The notes beneath the pieces were generated by a model. It had not been told where the DNA came from. It ran no database searches and saw only the letters and a program-made list of their open reading frames with translations. A program made the translations under genes and the position numbers. This document shows positions 36,736 to 51,053 of a stretch of DNA of 64,000 nucleotides, piece by piece. The DNA is from Agriotes lineatus. Taxonomy: Eukaryota > Arthropoda > Insecta > Coleoptera > Elateridae. The DNA lies in the NCBI GenBank assembly GCA_940337035.1, contig CALNHX010001063.1, positions 62,001 to 126,000 of the forward strand, written 5' to 3'. The number at the start of each line of letters is the position of its first letter. The first letter of the stretch is position 1.

Positions 36736-38181
36736 AGCTATTGAAATTGTCAGCCTAGCTGTGAAAATACGTATTTAGCGGTTGCTAAATATTTATGTGT
36801 TTTTAACGAATTGTGTCAGATTCAAAACACAGGCTCCAGCAGTGTTTAGTAAAGCCGGCTTCCGATTCAGAGGAGTTAAGTCTCTCTCTTCAAAGCTACT
36901 GACATTGACAGCATAGCTGTGGAAATACGTATTTAGCGGTTGCTAAATATTTATGTGTTTTTAACGAATTGTGTCAGATTCAAAACATAGGCTCCAGCAG
37001 AGTTTTAGTTAAGTTGGCTTCCGATTCACAGGAGTTAAGTCTTTCTCTTCAAAGCTACAGAAATTGACAGCCTAGCTGTGAAAATACGTATTTAGCGGTT
37101 GCTAAATATTTATGTGATTTTAACGAATTGTGTCAGATTAAAAACACAGGCTCCAGCAGTGTTTTAGTGAAGTCGGCTTCCGATTTACAAGAATTAAGTT
37201 TCTTTCTTTAAAGCTACTGAAATTGACAGCCTAGCTGTAAAAATACGTATTTAGCGGTTGCTAAACATTTATGTGTTTTTAACGAATTGTGTCAGATTCA
37301 AGACACAGGCTCCAGCAGTGTTTTAGTCAAGTTGACTGCCAGTTCACCGGTGTTAAGTCTCTCTCTTCAAAGCTACTGAAATTGACAGCCTAGCTGTGGA
37401 AATACGTATTCAGCGGTTGTTAGATATCTGCGTAGTTAGCAGTTTTTAACGAATTGTGTCAGATTCAAAACACAGGCTCCAGCAGTGTTTTAGTGAAGCC
37501 GGCTTCCGATTCACAGGAGTTAAGTCTCTCTCTTCAAAGCTACAGAAATTGACAGCCTAGCTGTAAAAATACGTAGTTAGCGGATGCTAGATATTTATGT
37601 GTTTTTAACGAATTGTGCCAGATTCAAAACACAGACTCCAGCAGTGTTTTACTGAAGCCGGCTTCCGATTCACAGGAGTTAAGTCTCTCTCTTCAAAGCT
37701 ACAGAAATTGACAGCCTAGCTGTGAAAATACGTATTTAGCGGTTGCTAATCATTTATGTGTTTTTAACGAATTGTGTCAGATTCAAAACACAGGCTCCAA
37801 CAGTGTTTTAGTTAAGTCGGCTTCCGATTCACAGGAGTTAAGTCTCTCTTTTCAAAGCTACTGAAATTGACAGCCTAGCTGTGAAAATACGTATTTAGCG
37901 GTTGCTAAATATTTATGTGGTTAGGGGTTTTTAACGAATTGTGTCAGATTCAAAACACAGGCTCCAGCAGAGTTTTAGTGAAGCCGGCTTCCGATTCACA
38001 GGAGTTAAGTCTCTCTTTTCAAAGCTACTGAAATTGACAGCCTAGCTGTGAAAATACGTATTTAGCGGTTGCTAAATATTTATGTGTTTTTAACGAATTG
38101 TGTCAGATTCAAAACACAGGCTCCAACAATGATTTAGTCAAGTTGGCTTCCGATTCACAAAAGATATGTCTCTCTCTTCAA
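36736..38181 (+). repeat. higher-order unit III-2 (9 monomers)
   Basis: The 1446 bp equals nine monomers plus two 8-bp inserts minus one base (cagtgtttagtaaag near 36840). It carries cagaggag and the rare cgtagttagcgg near 37573. Unit III-4 has the same length and the same tags. Confidence 0.8.
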
Positions 38182-41100
38182 AGCTATTGAAATTGTCAGC
38201 CTAGCTGTGAAAATACGTATTTAGCGGTTGCTAAATATTTATGTGTTTTTAACGAACTGTGTCAGATTCAAAACACAGGCTCCAGCAGTGTTTTAGTTAA
38301 GTCGGCTTTCGATTCACAGGAGTTAAGTCTCTCTCTTCAAAGCTACTAAAATTGACAGCCTAGCTGTGAAAATACATATTTAGCGGTTGCTAAATATTTA
38401 TGTGTTTTTAACGAATTGTGTCAGATTAAAAACACAGGCTCCAGCAGTGTTTTAGTCAAGTCGGCTTCCGATTTACAGGAGTTAAGTCTCTCTCTTCAAA
38501 GCTACTGAAATTGACAGCCTAGCTGTGAAAATACGTATTTAGCGGTTGCTAAATATTTATGTTTTTAACGAATTGTGTCAGATTCAAAAGACAGGCTCTA
38601 GCAGAGTTTTAGTAAAGTTGGCTTCCGATTCACAAGAGTTAAGTCTTTCTCTTCAAAGCTACAGAAATTGACAGCCTAGCTGTGAAAATACGTATTTAGC
38701 GGTTGTTAAATATATATGTGGTTAGGAGTTTTTAACTAATTGTTTCAGATTCAAACCACAGGTTTCAACATGGTTTTAGTTAAGATGGCTTCCCAGTCTC
38801 TCTTCAAGGCTACTTAAGATGATAGCTTAGCTGTCGAAATACGTATTTAGCGGTTGTTAGATATTTATGTGGTTAGGGGTTTTTAACGAATTGTGTCAGA
38901 TTCAAAACACAGGCTCCAGCAGTGTTTTAGTGAAGTTGGCTTCCGGTTCACAGGAGTTAAGTCTCTCTCTTCAAAACTACTGAAATTGACAGCCTAGCTG
39001 TGGAAATACGTATTTAGCGGTTGCTAAATATTTATGTGTTTTTAACGAATTGTCAGATTCAAAACACAGGCTCTAGCAGAGTTTTAGTTAAGTTGGCTTC
39101 CGATTCACAGGAGTTAAGTCTTTCTCTTCAAAGCTACAGAAATTGACAGCCTAGCTGTGAAAATACGTATTTAACGGTTGCTAAATATTTATGTGTTTTT
39201 AACGAACTGTGTCAGATTCAAAACACAGGCTCCGGCAGTGTTTTAGTGAAGTCGGCTTCCGATTCACAAGAGTTAGGTCTCTCTCTTCAAAGCTACAGAA
39301 ATTGACAGCCTAGCTGTGAAAATACGTATTTAGCGGTTGCTAAATAATTATGTGTTTTTAACGAATTGTGTCAGATTCAAAACACAGGCTCCAGCAGTGT
39401 TTTAGTGAAGCCGGCTTCCGATTCACAGGAGTTAAGTCTCTCTCTTCAGCGCTACTGAAATTGACAGCCTAGCTGTGGAAATACGTATTTAGCGGTTGCT
39501 AAATGTTTATGTGTTTTTAACGAATTGTGTCAGATTAAAAACACAGGCTCCGGCAGTGTTTTAGTGAAGTCGGCTTCCGATTCACAAGAGTTAAATCTCT
39601 CTCTTCAAAGCTACTAAAATTGACAGCCTAGCTGTGAAAATACGTATTTAGCGGTTGCTAAATATTTATGTGTTTTTAACGAATTGTGTCAAATTCAAAA
39701 CACAGGCTCCAGCAGTGTTTTAGTGAAGCCGGCTTCCGATTCACAGGAGTTAAGTCTCTCTCTTCAAAGCTACTGAAATTGACAGCCTAGCTGTGAAAAT
39801 ACGTATTTAGCGGTTGCTAAATATTTATGTGTTTTTAACGAATTGTGTCAGATTCAAACCACAGGCTCCAGCAGTTTTTTAGTGAAGCCGGCTTCCGATT
39901 CACAAGAGTTAAGTCTCTCTCTTCAAAGCTACTGAAATTGACAGCCTAGCTGTGAAAATACGTATTTAGCGGTTGCTAAATATTTATGTGTTTTTAACGA
40001 ATTGTGTCAGATTAAAAACACAGGCTCCGGCAGTGTTTTAGTGAAGTCGGCTTCCGATTCACAAGAGTTAAGTCTCTCTCTTCAAAGCTACTGAAATTGA
40101 CAGCCTAGCTGTGAAAACACGTATTTAGCGGTTGCTAAATATTTATGTGTTTTTAACGAATTGTGTCAGATTCAAAACACAGGCTCCAGCAGTGTTTAGT
40201 AAAGCCGGCTTCCGATTCACAGGAGTTAAGTCTCTCTCTTCAAAGCTACTGACATTGACAGCCTAGCTGTGGAAATACGTATTTAGCGGTTGCTAAATAT
40301 TTATGTGTTTTTAACGAATTGTGTCAGATTCAAAACATAGGCTCCAGCAGAGTTTTAGTTAAGTTGGCTTCCGATTCACAGGAGTTAAGTCTTTCTCTTC
40401 AAAGCTACAGAAATTGACAGCCTAGCTGTGAAAATACGTATTTAGCGGTTGCTAAATATTTATGTGATTTTAACGAATTGTGTCAGATTAAAAACACAGG
40501 CTCCAGCAGTGTTTTAGTGAAGTCGGCTTCCGATTTACAAGAATTAAGTTTCTTTCTTTAAAGCTACTGAAATTGACAGCCTAGCTGTAAAAATACGTAT
40601 TTAGCGGTTGCTAAACATTTATGTGTTTTTAACGAATTGTGTCAGATTCAAGACACAGGCTCCAGCAGTGTTTTAGACAAGTTGACTGCCAGTTCACCGG
40701 TGTTAAGTCTCTCTCTTCAAAGCTACTGAAATTGACAGCCTAGCTGTAGAAATACGTATTCAGCGGTTGTTAGATATCTGCGTAGTTAGCAGTTTTTAAC
40801 GAATTGTGTCAGATTCAAAACACAGGCTCCAGCAGTGTTTTAGTGAAGCCGGCTTCCGATTCACAGGAGTTAAGTCTCTCTCTTCAAAGCTACAGAAATT
40901 GACAGCCTAGCTGTAAAAATACGTATTTAGCGGATGCTAGATATTTATGTGTTTTTAACGAATTGTGCCAGATTCAAAACACAGACTCCAGCAGTGTTTT
41001 ACTGAAGCCGGCTTCCGATTCACAGGAGTTAAGTCTCTCTCCTCAAAAGTACAGAAATTGACAGCCTAGCTGTGAAAATACGTATTTAGCGGTTGCTAAT

Positions 41101-41531
41101 CATTTATGTGTTTTTAACGAATTGTGTCAGATTCAAAACACAGGCTCCAACAGTGTTTTAGTTAAGTCGGCTTCCGATTCACAGGAGTTAAGTCTCTCTT
41201 TTCAAAGCTACTGAAATTGACAGCCTAGCTGTGAAAATACGTATTTAGCGGTTGCTAAATATTTATGTGGTTAGGGGTTTTTAACGAATTGTGTCAGATT
41301 CAAAACACAGGCTCCAGCAGAGTTTTAGTGAAGCCGGCTTCCGATTCACAGGAGTTAAGTCTCTCTTTTCAAAGCTACTGAAATTGACAGCCTAGCTGTG
41401 AAAATACGTATTTAGCGGTTGCTAAATATTTATGTGTTTTTAACGAATTGTGTCAGATTCAAAACACAGGCTCCAACAATGATTTAGTCAAGTTGGCTTC
41501 CGATTCACAAAAGATATGTCTCTCTCTTCAA
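38182..41531 (+). repeat. higher-order unit III-3 (21 monomers)
   Basis: The 3350 bp equals 21 monomers plus two 8-bp inserts minus five bases. The five are two at 39047 (gaattgtcag), two near 38558 (atttatgtttttaac) and one near 40193 (gtgtttagt). Its opening, with cggctttcgattc, is repeated at the start of the unit at 42978. Confidence 0.75.
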
Positions 41532-42977
41532 AGCTATTGAAATTGTCAGCCTAGCTGTGAAAATACGTATTTAGCGGTTGCTAAATATTTATGTGTTTTT
41601 AACGAATTGTGTCAGATTCAAAACACAGGCTCCAGCAGTGTTTAGTAAAGCCGGCTTCCGATTCAGAGGAGTTAAGTCTCTCTCTTCAAAGCTACTGACA
41701 TTGACAGCCTAGCTGTGGAAATACGTATTTAGCGGTTGCTAAATATTTATGTGTTTTTAACGAATTGTGTCAGATTCAAAACATAGGCTCCAGCAGAGTT
41801 TTAGTTAAGTTGGCTTCCGATTCACAGGAGTTAAGTCTTTCTCTTCAAAGCTACAGAAATTGACAGCCTAGCTGTGAAAATAAGTATTTAGCGGTTGCTA
41901 AATATTTATGTGATTTTAACGAATTGTGTCAGATTAAAAACACAGGCTCCAGCAGTGTTTTAGTGAAGTCGGCTTCCGATTTACAAGAATTAAGTTTCTT
42001 TCTTTAAAGCTACTGAAATTGACAGCCTAGCTGTAAAAATACGTATTTAGCGGTTGCTAAACATTTATGTGTTTTTAACGAATTGTGTCAGATTCAAGAC
42101 ACAGGCTCCAGCAGTGTTTTAGTCAAGTTGACTGCCAGTTCACCGGTGTTAAGTCTCTCTCTTCAAAGCTACTGAAATTGACAGCCTAGCTGTGGAAATA
42201 CGTATTCAGCGGTTGTTAGATATCTGCGTAGTTAGTAGTTTTTAACGAATTGTGTCAGATTCAAAACACAGGCTCCAGCAGTGTTTTAGTGAAGCCGGCT
42301 TCCGATTCACAGGAGTTAAGTCTCTCTCTTCAAAGCTACAGAAATTGACAGCCTAGCTGTAAAAATACGTAGTTAGCGGATGCTAGATATTTATGTGTTT
42401 TTAACGAATTGTGCCAGATTCAAAACACAGACTCCAGCAGTGTTTTACTGAAGCCGGCTTCCGATTCACAGGAGTTAAGTCTCTCTCTTCAAAGCTACAG
42501 AAATTGACAGCCTAGCTGTGAAAATACGTATTTAGCGGTTGCTAATCATTTATGTGTTTTTAACGAATTGTCTCAGATTCAAAACACAGGCTCCAACAGT
42601 GTTTTAGTTAAGTCGGCTTCCGATTCACAGGAGTTAAGTCTCTCTTTTCAAAGCTACTGAAATTGACAGCCTAGCTGTGAAAATACGTATTTAGCGGTTG
42701 CTAAATATTTATGTGGTTAGGGGTTTTTAACGAATTGTGTCAGATTCAAAACACAGGCTCCAGCAGAGTTTTAGTGAAGCCGGCTTCCGATTCACAGGAG
42801 TTAAGTCTCTCTTTTCAAAGCTACTGAAATTGACAGCCTAGCTGTGAAAATACGTATTTAGCGGTTGCTAAATATTTATGTGTTTTTAACGAATTGTGTC
42901 AGATTCAAAACACAGGCTCCAACAATGATTTAGTCAAGTTGGCTTCCGATTCACAAAAGATATGTCTCTCTCTTCAA
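41532..42977 (+). repeat. higher-order unit III-4 (9 monomers), copy of III-2
   Basis: Its length of 1446 bp is identical to unit III-2, and it shares cagaggag, the one-base loss in gtgtttagt and cgtagttagcgg near 42368. It lies 4796 bp from III-2. Small differences exist, such as agcatagctg near 36909 against agcctagctg here. Confidence 0.8.
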
Positions 42978-45900
42978 AGCTATTGAAATTGTCAGCCTAG
43001 CTGTGAAAATACGTATTTAGCGGTTGCTAAATATTTATGTGTTTTTAACGAACTGTGTCAGATTCAAAACACAGGCTCCAGCAGTGTTTTAGTTAAGTCG
43101 GCTTTCGATTCACAGGAGTTAAGTCTCTCTCTTCAAAGCTACTAAAATTGACAGCCTAGCTGTGAAAATACATATTTAGCGGTTGCTAAATATTTATGTG
43201 TTTTTAACGAATTGTGTCAGATTAAAAACACAGGCTCCAGCAGTGTTTTAGTCAAGTCGGCTTCCGATTTACAGGAGTTAAGTCTCTCTCTTCAAAGCTA
43301 CTGAAATTGACAGCCTAGCTGTGAAAATACGTATTTAGCGGTTGCTAAATATTTATGTTTTTAACGAATTGTGTCAGATTCAAAATACAGGCTCTAGCAG
43401 AGTTTTAGTAAAGTTGGCTTCCGATTCACAAGAGTTAAGTCTTTCTCTTCAAAGCTACAGAAATTGACAGCCTAGCTGTGAAAATACGTATTTAGCGGTT
43501 GTTAAATATATATGTGGTTAGGAGTTTTTAACTAATTGTTTCAGATTCAAACCACAGGTTTCAACATGGTTTTAGTTAAGATGGCTTCCCAGTCTCTCTT
43601 CAAGGCTACTTAAGATGATAGCTTAGCTGTCGAAATACGTATTTAGCGGTTGTTAGATATTTATGTGATTAGGGGTTTTTAACGAATTGTGTCAGATTCA
43701 AAACACAGGCTCCAGCAGTGTTTTAGTGAAGTTGGCTTCCGGTTCACAGGAGTTAAGTCTCTCTCTTCAAAACTACTGAAATTGACAGCCTAGCTGTGGA
43801 AATACGTATTTAGCGGTTGCTAAATATTTATGTGTTTTTAACGAATTGTCAGATTCAAAACACAGGCTCCAGCAGAGTTTTAGTTAAGTTGGCTTCCGAT
43901 TCACAGGAGTTAAGTCTTTCTCTTCAAAGCTACAGAAATTGACAGCCTAGCTGTGAAAATACGTATTTAACGGTTGCTAAATATTTATGTGTTTTTAACG
44001 AACTGTGTCAGATTCAAAACACAGGCTCCGGCAGTGTTTTAGTGAAGTCGGCTTCCGATTCACAAGAGTTAGGTCTCTCTCTTCAAAGCTACAGAAATTG
44101 ACAGCCTAGCTGTAAAAATACGTATTTAGCGGTTGCTAAATAATTATGTGTTTTTAACGAATTGTGTCAGATTCAAAACACAGGCTCCAGCAGTGTTTTA
44201 GTGAAGCCGGCTTCCGATTCACAGGAGTTAAGTCTCTCTCTTCAGCGCTACTGAAATTGACAGCCTAGCTGTGGAAATACGTATTTAGCGGTTGCTAAAT
44301 GTTTATGTGTTTTTAACGAATTCTGTCAGATTCAAAACACAGGCTCCAGCAGAGTTTTAGTTAAGTTGGCTTCCGATTCACAGGAGTTAAGTCTTTCTCT
44401 TCAAAGCTACTGAAATTGACAGCCTAGCTGTGAAAATACGTATTTAGCGGTTGCTAAATATTTATGTATTTTTAACGAATTGTGTCAGATTCAAAACACA
44501 GGATCCAGCAGTGTTTTAGTGAAGCCGGCTTCCGATTCACAGGAGTTAAGTCTCTCTCTTCAAAGCTACAGAAATTGACAGCCTAGCTGTGAAAATACGT
44601 ATTTAGCGGATGCTAAATATTTATGTGTTTTTAACGAATTGTGCCAGATTTAAAACACAGGCTCCAGCAGTGTTTTAGTGAAGCCGGCTTCCGATTCACA
44701 GGAGTTAAGTCTCTCTCTTCAAAGCTACAGAAATTAACAGCCTAGCTGTGAAAATACGTATTTAGCGGTTGCTAATCATTTATGTGTTTTTAACGAATTG
44801 TGTCAGATTCAAAACACAGGCTCCTGCAGTGTTTTAGTTAAGTCGGCTTCCGATTTACAGGAGTTAAGTCTCTCTCTTCAAAGCTACTGAAATTGACAGC
44901 CTAGCTGTGAAAATACGTATATAGCGGTTGCTAAATGTTTATGTGATTTTAACGAATTGTGTCAGATTCAAAACACAGGCTCCAGCAGTGTTTTAGTCAA
45001 GTTGGATGCCAGTTTACAGGAGTTAAGTCTCTCTCTTCAAAGCTACTGAAATCGACAGCCTAGCTGTGGAAATACGTATTTAGCGGTTGTTAGATATCTG
45101 CATAGTTAAAAGTTTTTAACGAATTGTGTCAGATTCAAAACACAGGCTCCAGCAGTGTTTTAGTCAAGTTGGCTGCTAGTTCACAGGAGTTAAGTCTCTC
45201 TCTTCAAAGCTACTGAAATTGACAGCCTAACTATGGAAATACGTATTTAGGGGTTGTTAGATATCTGCGTAGTTAGGAGTTTTTAACGAATTGTGTCAGA
45301 TTTAAAACACAGGCTCCGGCAGTGTTTTAGTCAAGTTGGCTGCTAGTTTACAGGAGTTAAGTCTCTCTCTTCAAACCTACTGAAATTGACAGCCTAGCTG
45401 TGGAAATACGTATTTAGCGGTTGTTAGATGTCTGCGTAGTTAGGGGTTTTTAACGAATTGTGTTTGATTTAAAACACAGGCTCCGGCAGTGTTTTAGTCA
45501 AGTTGGCTGCTAGTTCACAGGAGTTAAGTCTCGCTCTTCAAACCTACTGAAATTGACAGCCTAGCTGTGGAAATACGTATTTAGCGGTTGTTAGATGTCT
45601 GCGTAGTTAGGGGTTTTTAACGAATTGTGTCAGATTTAAAACACAGGCTCCAGCAGTGTTTTAGTGAAGCCGGCTTCCGATTCACAGGAGTTAAGTCTTT
45701 CTCTTCAAAGCTACAGAAATTGGCAGCCTAGCTGTGAAAATACGTATTTAGCGGTTGCTAAATATTTATGTGTTTTTAACGAATTGTGTCAGATTAAAGA
45801 CACAGGCTCCGGCAGTGTTTTAGTGAAGTCGGCTTCCGATTCACAAGAGTTAAGTCTCTCTCTTCAAAGCTACTGAAATTGACAGCCTAGCTGTGGAAAT

Positions 45901-47799
45901 ACGTATTTGGCGGTTGTTAGATATCTGCGTAGTTAGGAGTTTTTAACGAATTGTGTGAGATTCAAACCACAGGCTCCAGCAGTGTTTTAGTGAAGCCGGC
46001 TTCCGATTCACAAGAGTTAAGTCTCTCTCTTCAAAGCTACTGAAATTGACAGCCTAGCTGTGAAAATACGTATTTAGCGGTTGCTAAATATTTATGTGTT
46101 TTTAACGAATTGTGTCAGATTAAAAACACAGGCTCCGGCAGTGTTTTAGTGAAGTCGGCTTCCGATTCACAAGAGTTAAGTCACTCTCTTCAAAGCTACT
46201 GAAATTGACAGCCTAGCTGTGAAAATACGTATTTAGCGGTTGCTAAATATTTATGTGTTTTTAACGAATTGTGTCAGATTCAAAACACAGCCTCCAGCAG
46301 TGTTTTAGGGAAGCCGGCTTCCGATTCACAGAAGTTAAGTCTCTCTTTTCAAAGATACTGAAATTGACAGCCTAGCTGTGGAAATACGTATTTAGCGGTT
46401 GCTAAATATTTATGTGTTTTGAACGAATTGTGTCAGATTCAAAACACAGGCTCCAGCAGAGTTTTAGTTAAGTTGGCTTCCGATTCACAGGAGTTAAGTC
46501 TTTCTCTTCAAAGCTACAGAAATTGACAGCCTAGCTGTGAAAATACGTATTTAGCGGTTGCTAAAAATTTATGTGTTTTTAACGAATTGTGTCAGATTCA
46601 AAACATAGGCTCCAGCAGTGTTTTAGTCAAGTTGGCTGCCAGTTTACAGGAGTTAAGTCTCTCTCTTCAAAGCTACTGAAATTGACAGCCTAGCTGTGGA
46701 AATACGTATTTAGCGGTTGTTAGATATCTGCGTAGTTAGGAGTTTTTAACGAATTGTGTCAGATTCAAAAGGCAGGCTCCAGCAGTGTTTTAGTGAAGCT
46801 GGCTTCCGATTTACAGGAGTTAAGTCTCTCTCTTCAAAGCTACAGAAATGGACAGCCTAGCTGTGAAAATACGTAGTTAGCGGTTGCTAATTATTTATGT
46901 GTTTTTCACGAATTGTGTCAGATTCAAAACACAGGCTCCTGCAGAGTTTTAGTGAAGCCGGCTTCCGATTCACAGGAGTTAAGTCTCTTTTTTCAAAGCT
47001 ACTGAAATCGACAGCCTAGCTGTCGGATTACGTATTTAGCGGTTGTTAGATATCTGCGTAGTTAGGAGTTTTTAACGAATTGTGTCAGATTAAAAACACA
47101 GGCTCCGGCAGTGTTTTAGTGAAGTCGGCTTCCGATTCACAAGAGTTAAATCTCTCTCTTCAAAGCTACTGGAATTGACAGCCTAGCTGTGAAAATACGT
47201 ATTTAGCAGTTGCTAAATATTTATGTGTTTTTAACGAATTGTGTCAGATTCAAAACACAGGCTCCAGCAGTGTTTTAGTGAAGCCGGCTTCCGATTCACA
47301 GGAGTTAAGTCTCTCTCTTCAAAGCTACAGAAATTGACAGCCTAGCTGTGAAAATACGTATTTAGTGGTTGCTAAATATTTATGTGTTTTTAACGAATTA
47401 TGTCAGATTCAAAACACAGGCTCCAGCAATGTTTTAATCAAGTTGGCTTCCGATTCACAGGAGTTAAGTCTCTCTCTTCAAAGCTACTGAAATTGACAGC
47501 CTAATTGTGAAAATACGTATTTAGCGGTTGCTAATCATTTATGTGTTTTCAACGAATTGTGTCAGATTCAAAACACAGGCTCCAGCAGTGTTTTAGTGAA
47601 GCCGGCTTCCGATTCACAGGAGTTAAGTCTCTCTTTTCAAAGCTACTGAAATTGACAGCCTAGCTGTGAAAATACGTATTTAGCGGTTGCTAAATATTTA
47701 TGTGTTTTTAACGAATTGTGTCAGATTCAAAACACAGGCTCCAACAATGATTTAGTCAAGTTGGCTTCCGATTCACAAAAGATATGTCTCTCTCTTCAA
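42978..47799 (+). repeat. higher-order unit III-5 (about 30 monomers)
   Basis: The first 1.3 kb copies the start of unit III-3 at an offset of 4796 bp, including the two-base loss at 43843 (partner 39047). From about 44320 the order departs (ttctgtcag, then agattc instead of agatta). It passes through a run of 167-bp monomers near 45050-45620 and the 45.6-45.9 kb copy of the 32.0 kb segment. Confidence 0.7.
45664..45876 (+). other. 70-codon open stretch, not a supported gene
   Basis: The predicted product is the same as for 32018-32230, again beginning at GTG. The surrounding bases (agattaaagacac, cttccgattcacagg) also match, so a segment of at least about 0.25 kb is shared between 32.0 and 45.7 kb. 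Confidence 0.12.
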
Positions 47800-50700
47800 A
47801 GCTATTGAAATTGTCAGCCTAGCTACGAAAATACGTATTTAGCGGTTGCTAAATATTTATGTGTTTTTAACGAACTGTGTCAGATTCAAAACACAGGCTC
47901 CAGCAGTGTTTTAGTTAAGTCGGCTTCCGATTCACAGGAGTTAAGTCTCTCTCTTCAAAGCTACTAAAATTGACAGCCTAACTGTGAAAATACATATTTA
48001 GCGGTTGCTAAATATTTATGTGTTTTTAACGAATTGTGTCAGATTAAAACACAGGCTCCAGCAGTGTTTTAGTCAAGTCGGCTTCCGATTTACAGGAGTT
48101 AAGTCTCTTTCTTTAAAGCTACTGAAATTGACAGCCTAGCTGTGAAAATACGTATTTAGCGGTTGCTAAATATTTATGTGGTTAGGAGTTTTTAACTAAT
48201 TGTTTCAGATTCAAACCACAGGTTTCAACATGGTTTTAGTTAAGATGGCTTCCCAGTCTCTCTTCAAGGCTACTTAAGATGATAGCTTAGCTGTCGAAAT
48301 ACGTATTTAGCGGTTGTTAGATATTTATGTGGTTAGGGGTTTTTAACGAATTGTGTCAGATTCAAAACACAGGCTCCAGCAGTGTTTTAGTGAAGTTGGC
48401 TTCCGGTTCACAGGAGTTAAGTCTCTCTCTTCAAAACTACTGAAATTGACAGCATAGCTGTGAAAATACATATTTAGCGGTTGTTAAATATTTATGTGGT
48501 TAGGAGTTTTTAACTAATTGTTTCAGATTCAAACCACAGGTTTCAACATGGTTTTAGTTAAGATGGCTTCCCAGTCTCTCTTCAAGGCTACTTAAGATGA
48601 TAGCTTAGCTGTCGATATACGTATTTAGCGGTTGTTAGATATTTATGTGGTTAGGGGTTTTTAACGAATTGTGTCAGATTCAAAACACAGGCTCCAGCAG
48701 TGTTTTAGTAAAGTTGGCTTCCGATTCACAAGAGTTAAGTCTTTCTCTTCAAAGCTACAGAAATTGACAGCCTAGCTGTGAAAATACGTATTTAGCGGTT
48801 GTTAAATATTTATGTGGTTAGGAGTTTTTAACTAATTGTTTCAGATTCAAACCACAGGTTTCAACATGGTTTTAGTTAAGATGGCTTCCCAGTCTCTCTT
48901 CAAGGCTACTTAAGATGATAGCTTAGCTGTCGAAATACGTATTTAGCGGTTGTTAGATATTTATGTGGTTAGGGGTTTTTAACGAATTGTGTCAGATTCA
49001 AAACACAGGCTCCAGCAGTGTTTTAGTGAAGTTGGCTTCCGGTTCACAGGAGTTAAGTCTCTCTCTTCAAAACTACTGAAATTGACAGCCTAGCTGTGGA
49101 AATACGTATTTAGCGGTTGCTAAATAGTTATGTGTTTTTAACGAATTGTGTCAGATTCAAAACACAGGCTCCAGCAGAGTTTTAGTTAAGTTGGCTTCCG
49201 ATTCACAGGAGTTAAGTCTCTCTCTTCAAAACTACTGAAATTGACAGCCTAGCTGTGGAAATACGTATTTAGCGGTTGCTAAATAGTTATGTGTTTTTAA
49301 CGAATTGTGTCAGATTCAAAACACAGGCTCCAGCAGAGTTTTAGTTAAGTTGGCTTCCGATTCACAAGAGTTAGGTCTCTCTCTTCAAAGCTACAGAAAT
49401 TGACAGCCTAGCTGTGAAAATACGTATTTAGCGGTTGCTAAATAATTATGTGTTTTTAACGAATTGTGTCAGATTCAAAACACAGGCTCCAGCAGTGTTT
49501 TAGTGAAGCCGGCTTCCGATTCACAGGAGTTAAGTCTCTCTCTTCAGCGCTACTGAAATTGACAGCCTAGCTGTGGAAATACGTATTTAGCGGTTGCTAA
49601 ATATTTATGTGTTTTTAACGAATTGTGTCAGATTCAAAACACAGGCTCCAGCAGAGTTTTAGTTAAGTTGGCTTCCGATTCACAGGAGTTAAGTCTTTCT
49701 CTTCAAAGCTACGGAAATTGACAGCCTAGCTGTGAAAATACGTATTTAGCGGTTGCTAAATATTTATGTGTTTTTAACGAATTGTGTCAGATTAAAAACA
49801 CAGGCTCCAGCAGTGTTTTAGTGAAGTCGGCTTCCGATTCACAAGAGTTAAGTCTCTTTCTTCAAAGCTACTGAAATTGACAGCCTAGCTGTGAAAATAC
49901 GTATTTAGCGGTTGCTAAATATTTATGTATTTTTAACGAATTGTGTCAGATTCAAAACACAGGCTCCAGCAGTGTTTTAGTGAAGCCGGCTTCCGATTCA
50001 CAGGAGTTAAGTCTCTCTCTTCAAAGCTACAGAAATTGACAGCCTAGCTGTGAAAATACGTATTTAGCGGATGCTAAATATTTATGTTTTTAACGAATTG
50101 CGCCAGATTCAAAACACAGGCTCCAGCAGTGTTTTAGTGAAGCCGGCTTCCGATTCACAGGAGTTAAGTCTCTCTCTTCAAAGCTACTGAAATTGACAGC
50201 CTAGTTGTGAAAATACGTATTTAGCGGTTGCTAAATATTTATGTGTTTTTAACGAATTGTGTCAGATTCAAAACACAGGCTCCAGCAGTGTTTTAGTTAA
50301 GTCGGCTTCCGATTTACAGGAGTTAAGTCTCTCTCTTCAAAGCTAATGAAATCGACAGCCTAGCTGTGGAAATACGTATTTAGCGGATGCTAAATATTTA
50401 TGTTTTTAACGAATTGCGCCAGATTCAAAACACAGGCTCCAGCAGTGTTTTACTGAAGCCGGCTTCCGATTCACAGGAGTTAAGTCTCTCTCTTCAAAGC
50501 TACTGAAATTGACAGCCTAGCTGTGAAAATACATATTTAGCGGTTGCTAAATATTTATGTGTTTTTAACGAATTGTGTCAGATTCAAAACACAGGCTCCA
50601 GCAGTGTTTTAGTTAAGTCGGCTTCCGATTTACAGGAGTTAAGTCTCTCTCTTCAAAGCTACTGAAATCGACAGCCTAGCTGTGGAAATACGTATTTAGC

Positions 50701-51053
50701 GGTTGTTAGATATCTGCATAGTTAAAAGTTTTTAACGAATTGTGTCAGATTCAAAACACAGGCTCCAGCAGTGTTTTAGTGAAGCCGGCTTCGATTTACA
50801 GGAGTTAAGTCTCTCTCTTCAAAGCTACAGAAATTGACAGCCTAGCTGTGAAAATACGTATTTAGCGGTAGCTAATTATTTATGTGTTTTTCACGAATTG
50901 TGTCAGATTCAAAACACAGGCTCCTGCAGAGTTTTAGTGAAGCCGGCTTCCGATTCACAGGAGTTAAGTCTCTCTTTTCAAAGCTACTGAGATTGACAGC
51001 CTAGCTGTCGGAATACGTATTTAGCGGTTGTTAGATATCTGCGTAGTTAGGAG
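47800..51053 (+). repeat. domain IV, first part (about 20 monomers)
   Basis: The stretch starts with the last well-kept agctattgaaattgtc marker before 59390. It holds three short-class pairs in near succession (48180-49000) and then canonical copies including the agcgctactg type near 49546. Several one- or two-base losses occur (atttatgtttttaac near 50083 and 50400; ggcttcgattt near 50790). It is all satellite. Confidence 0.65.
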
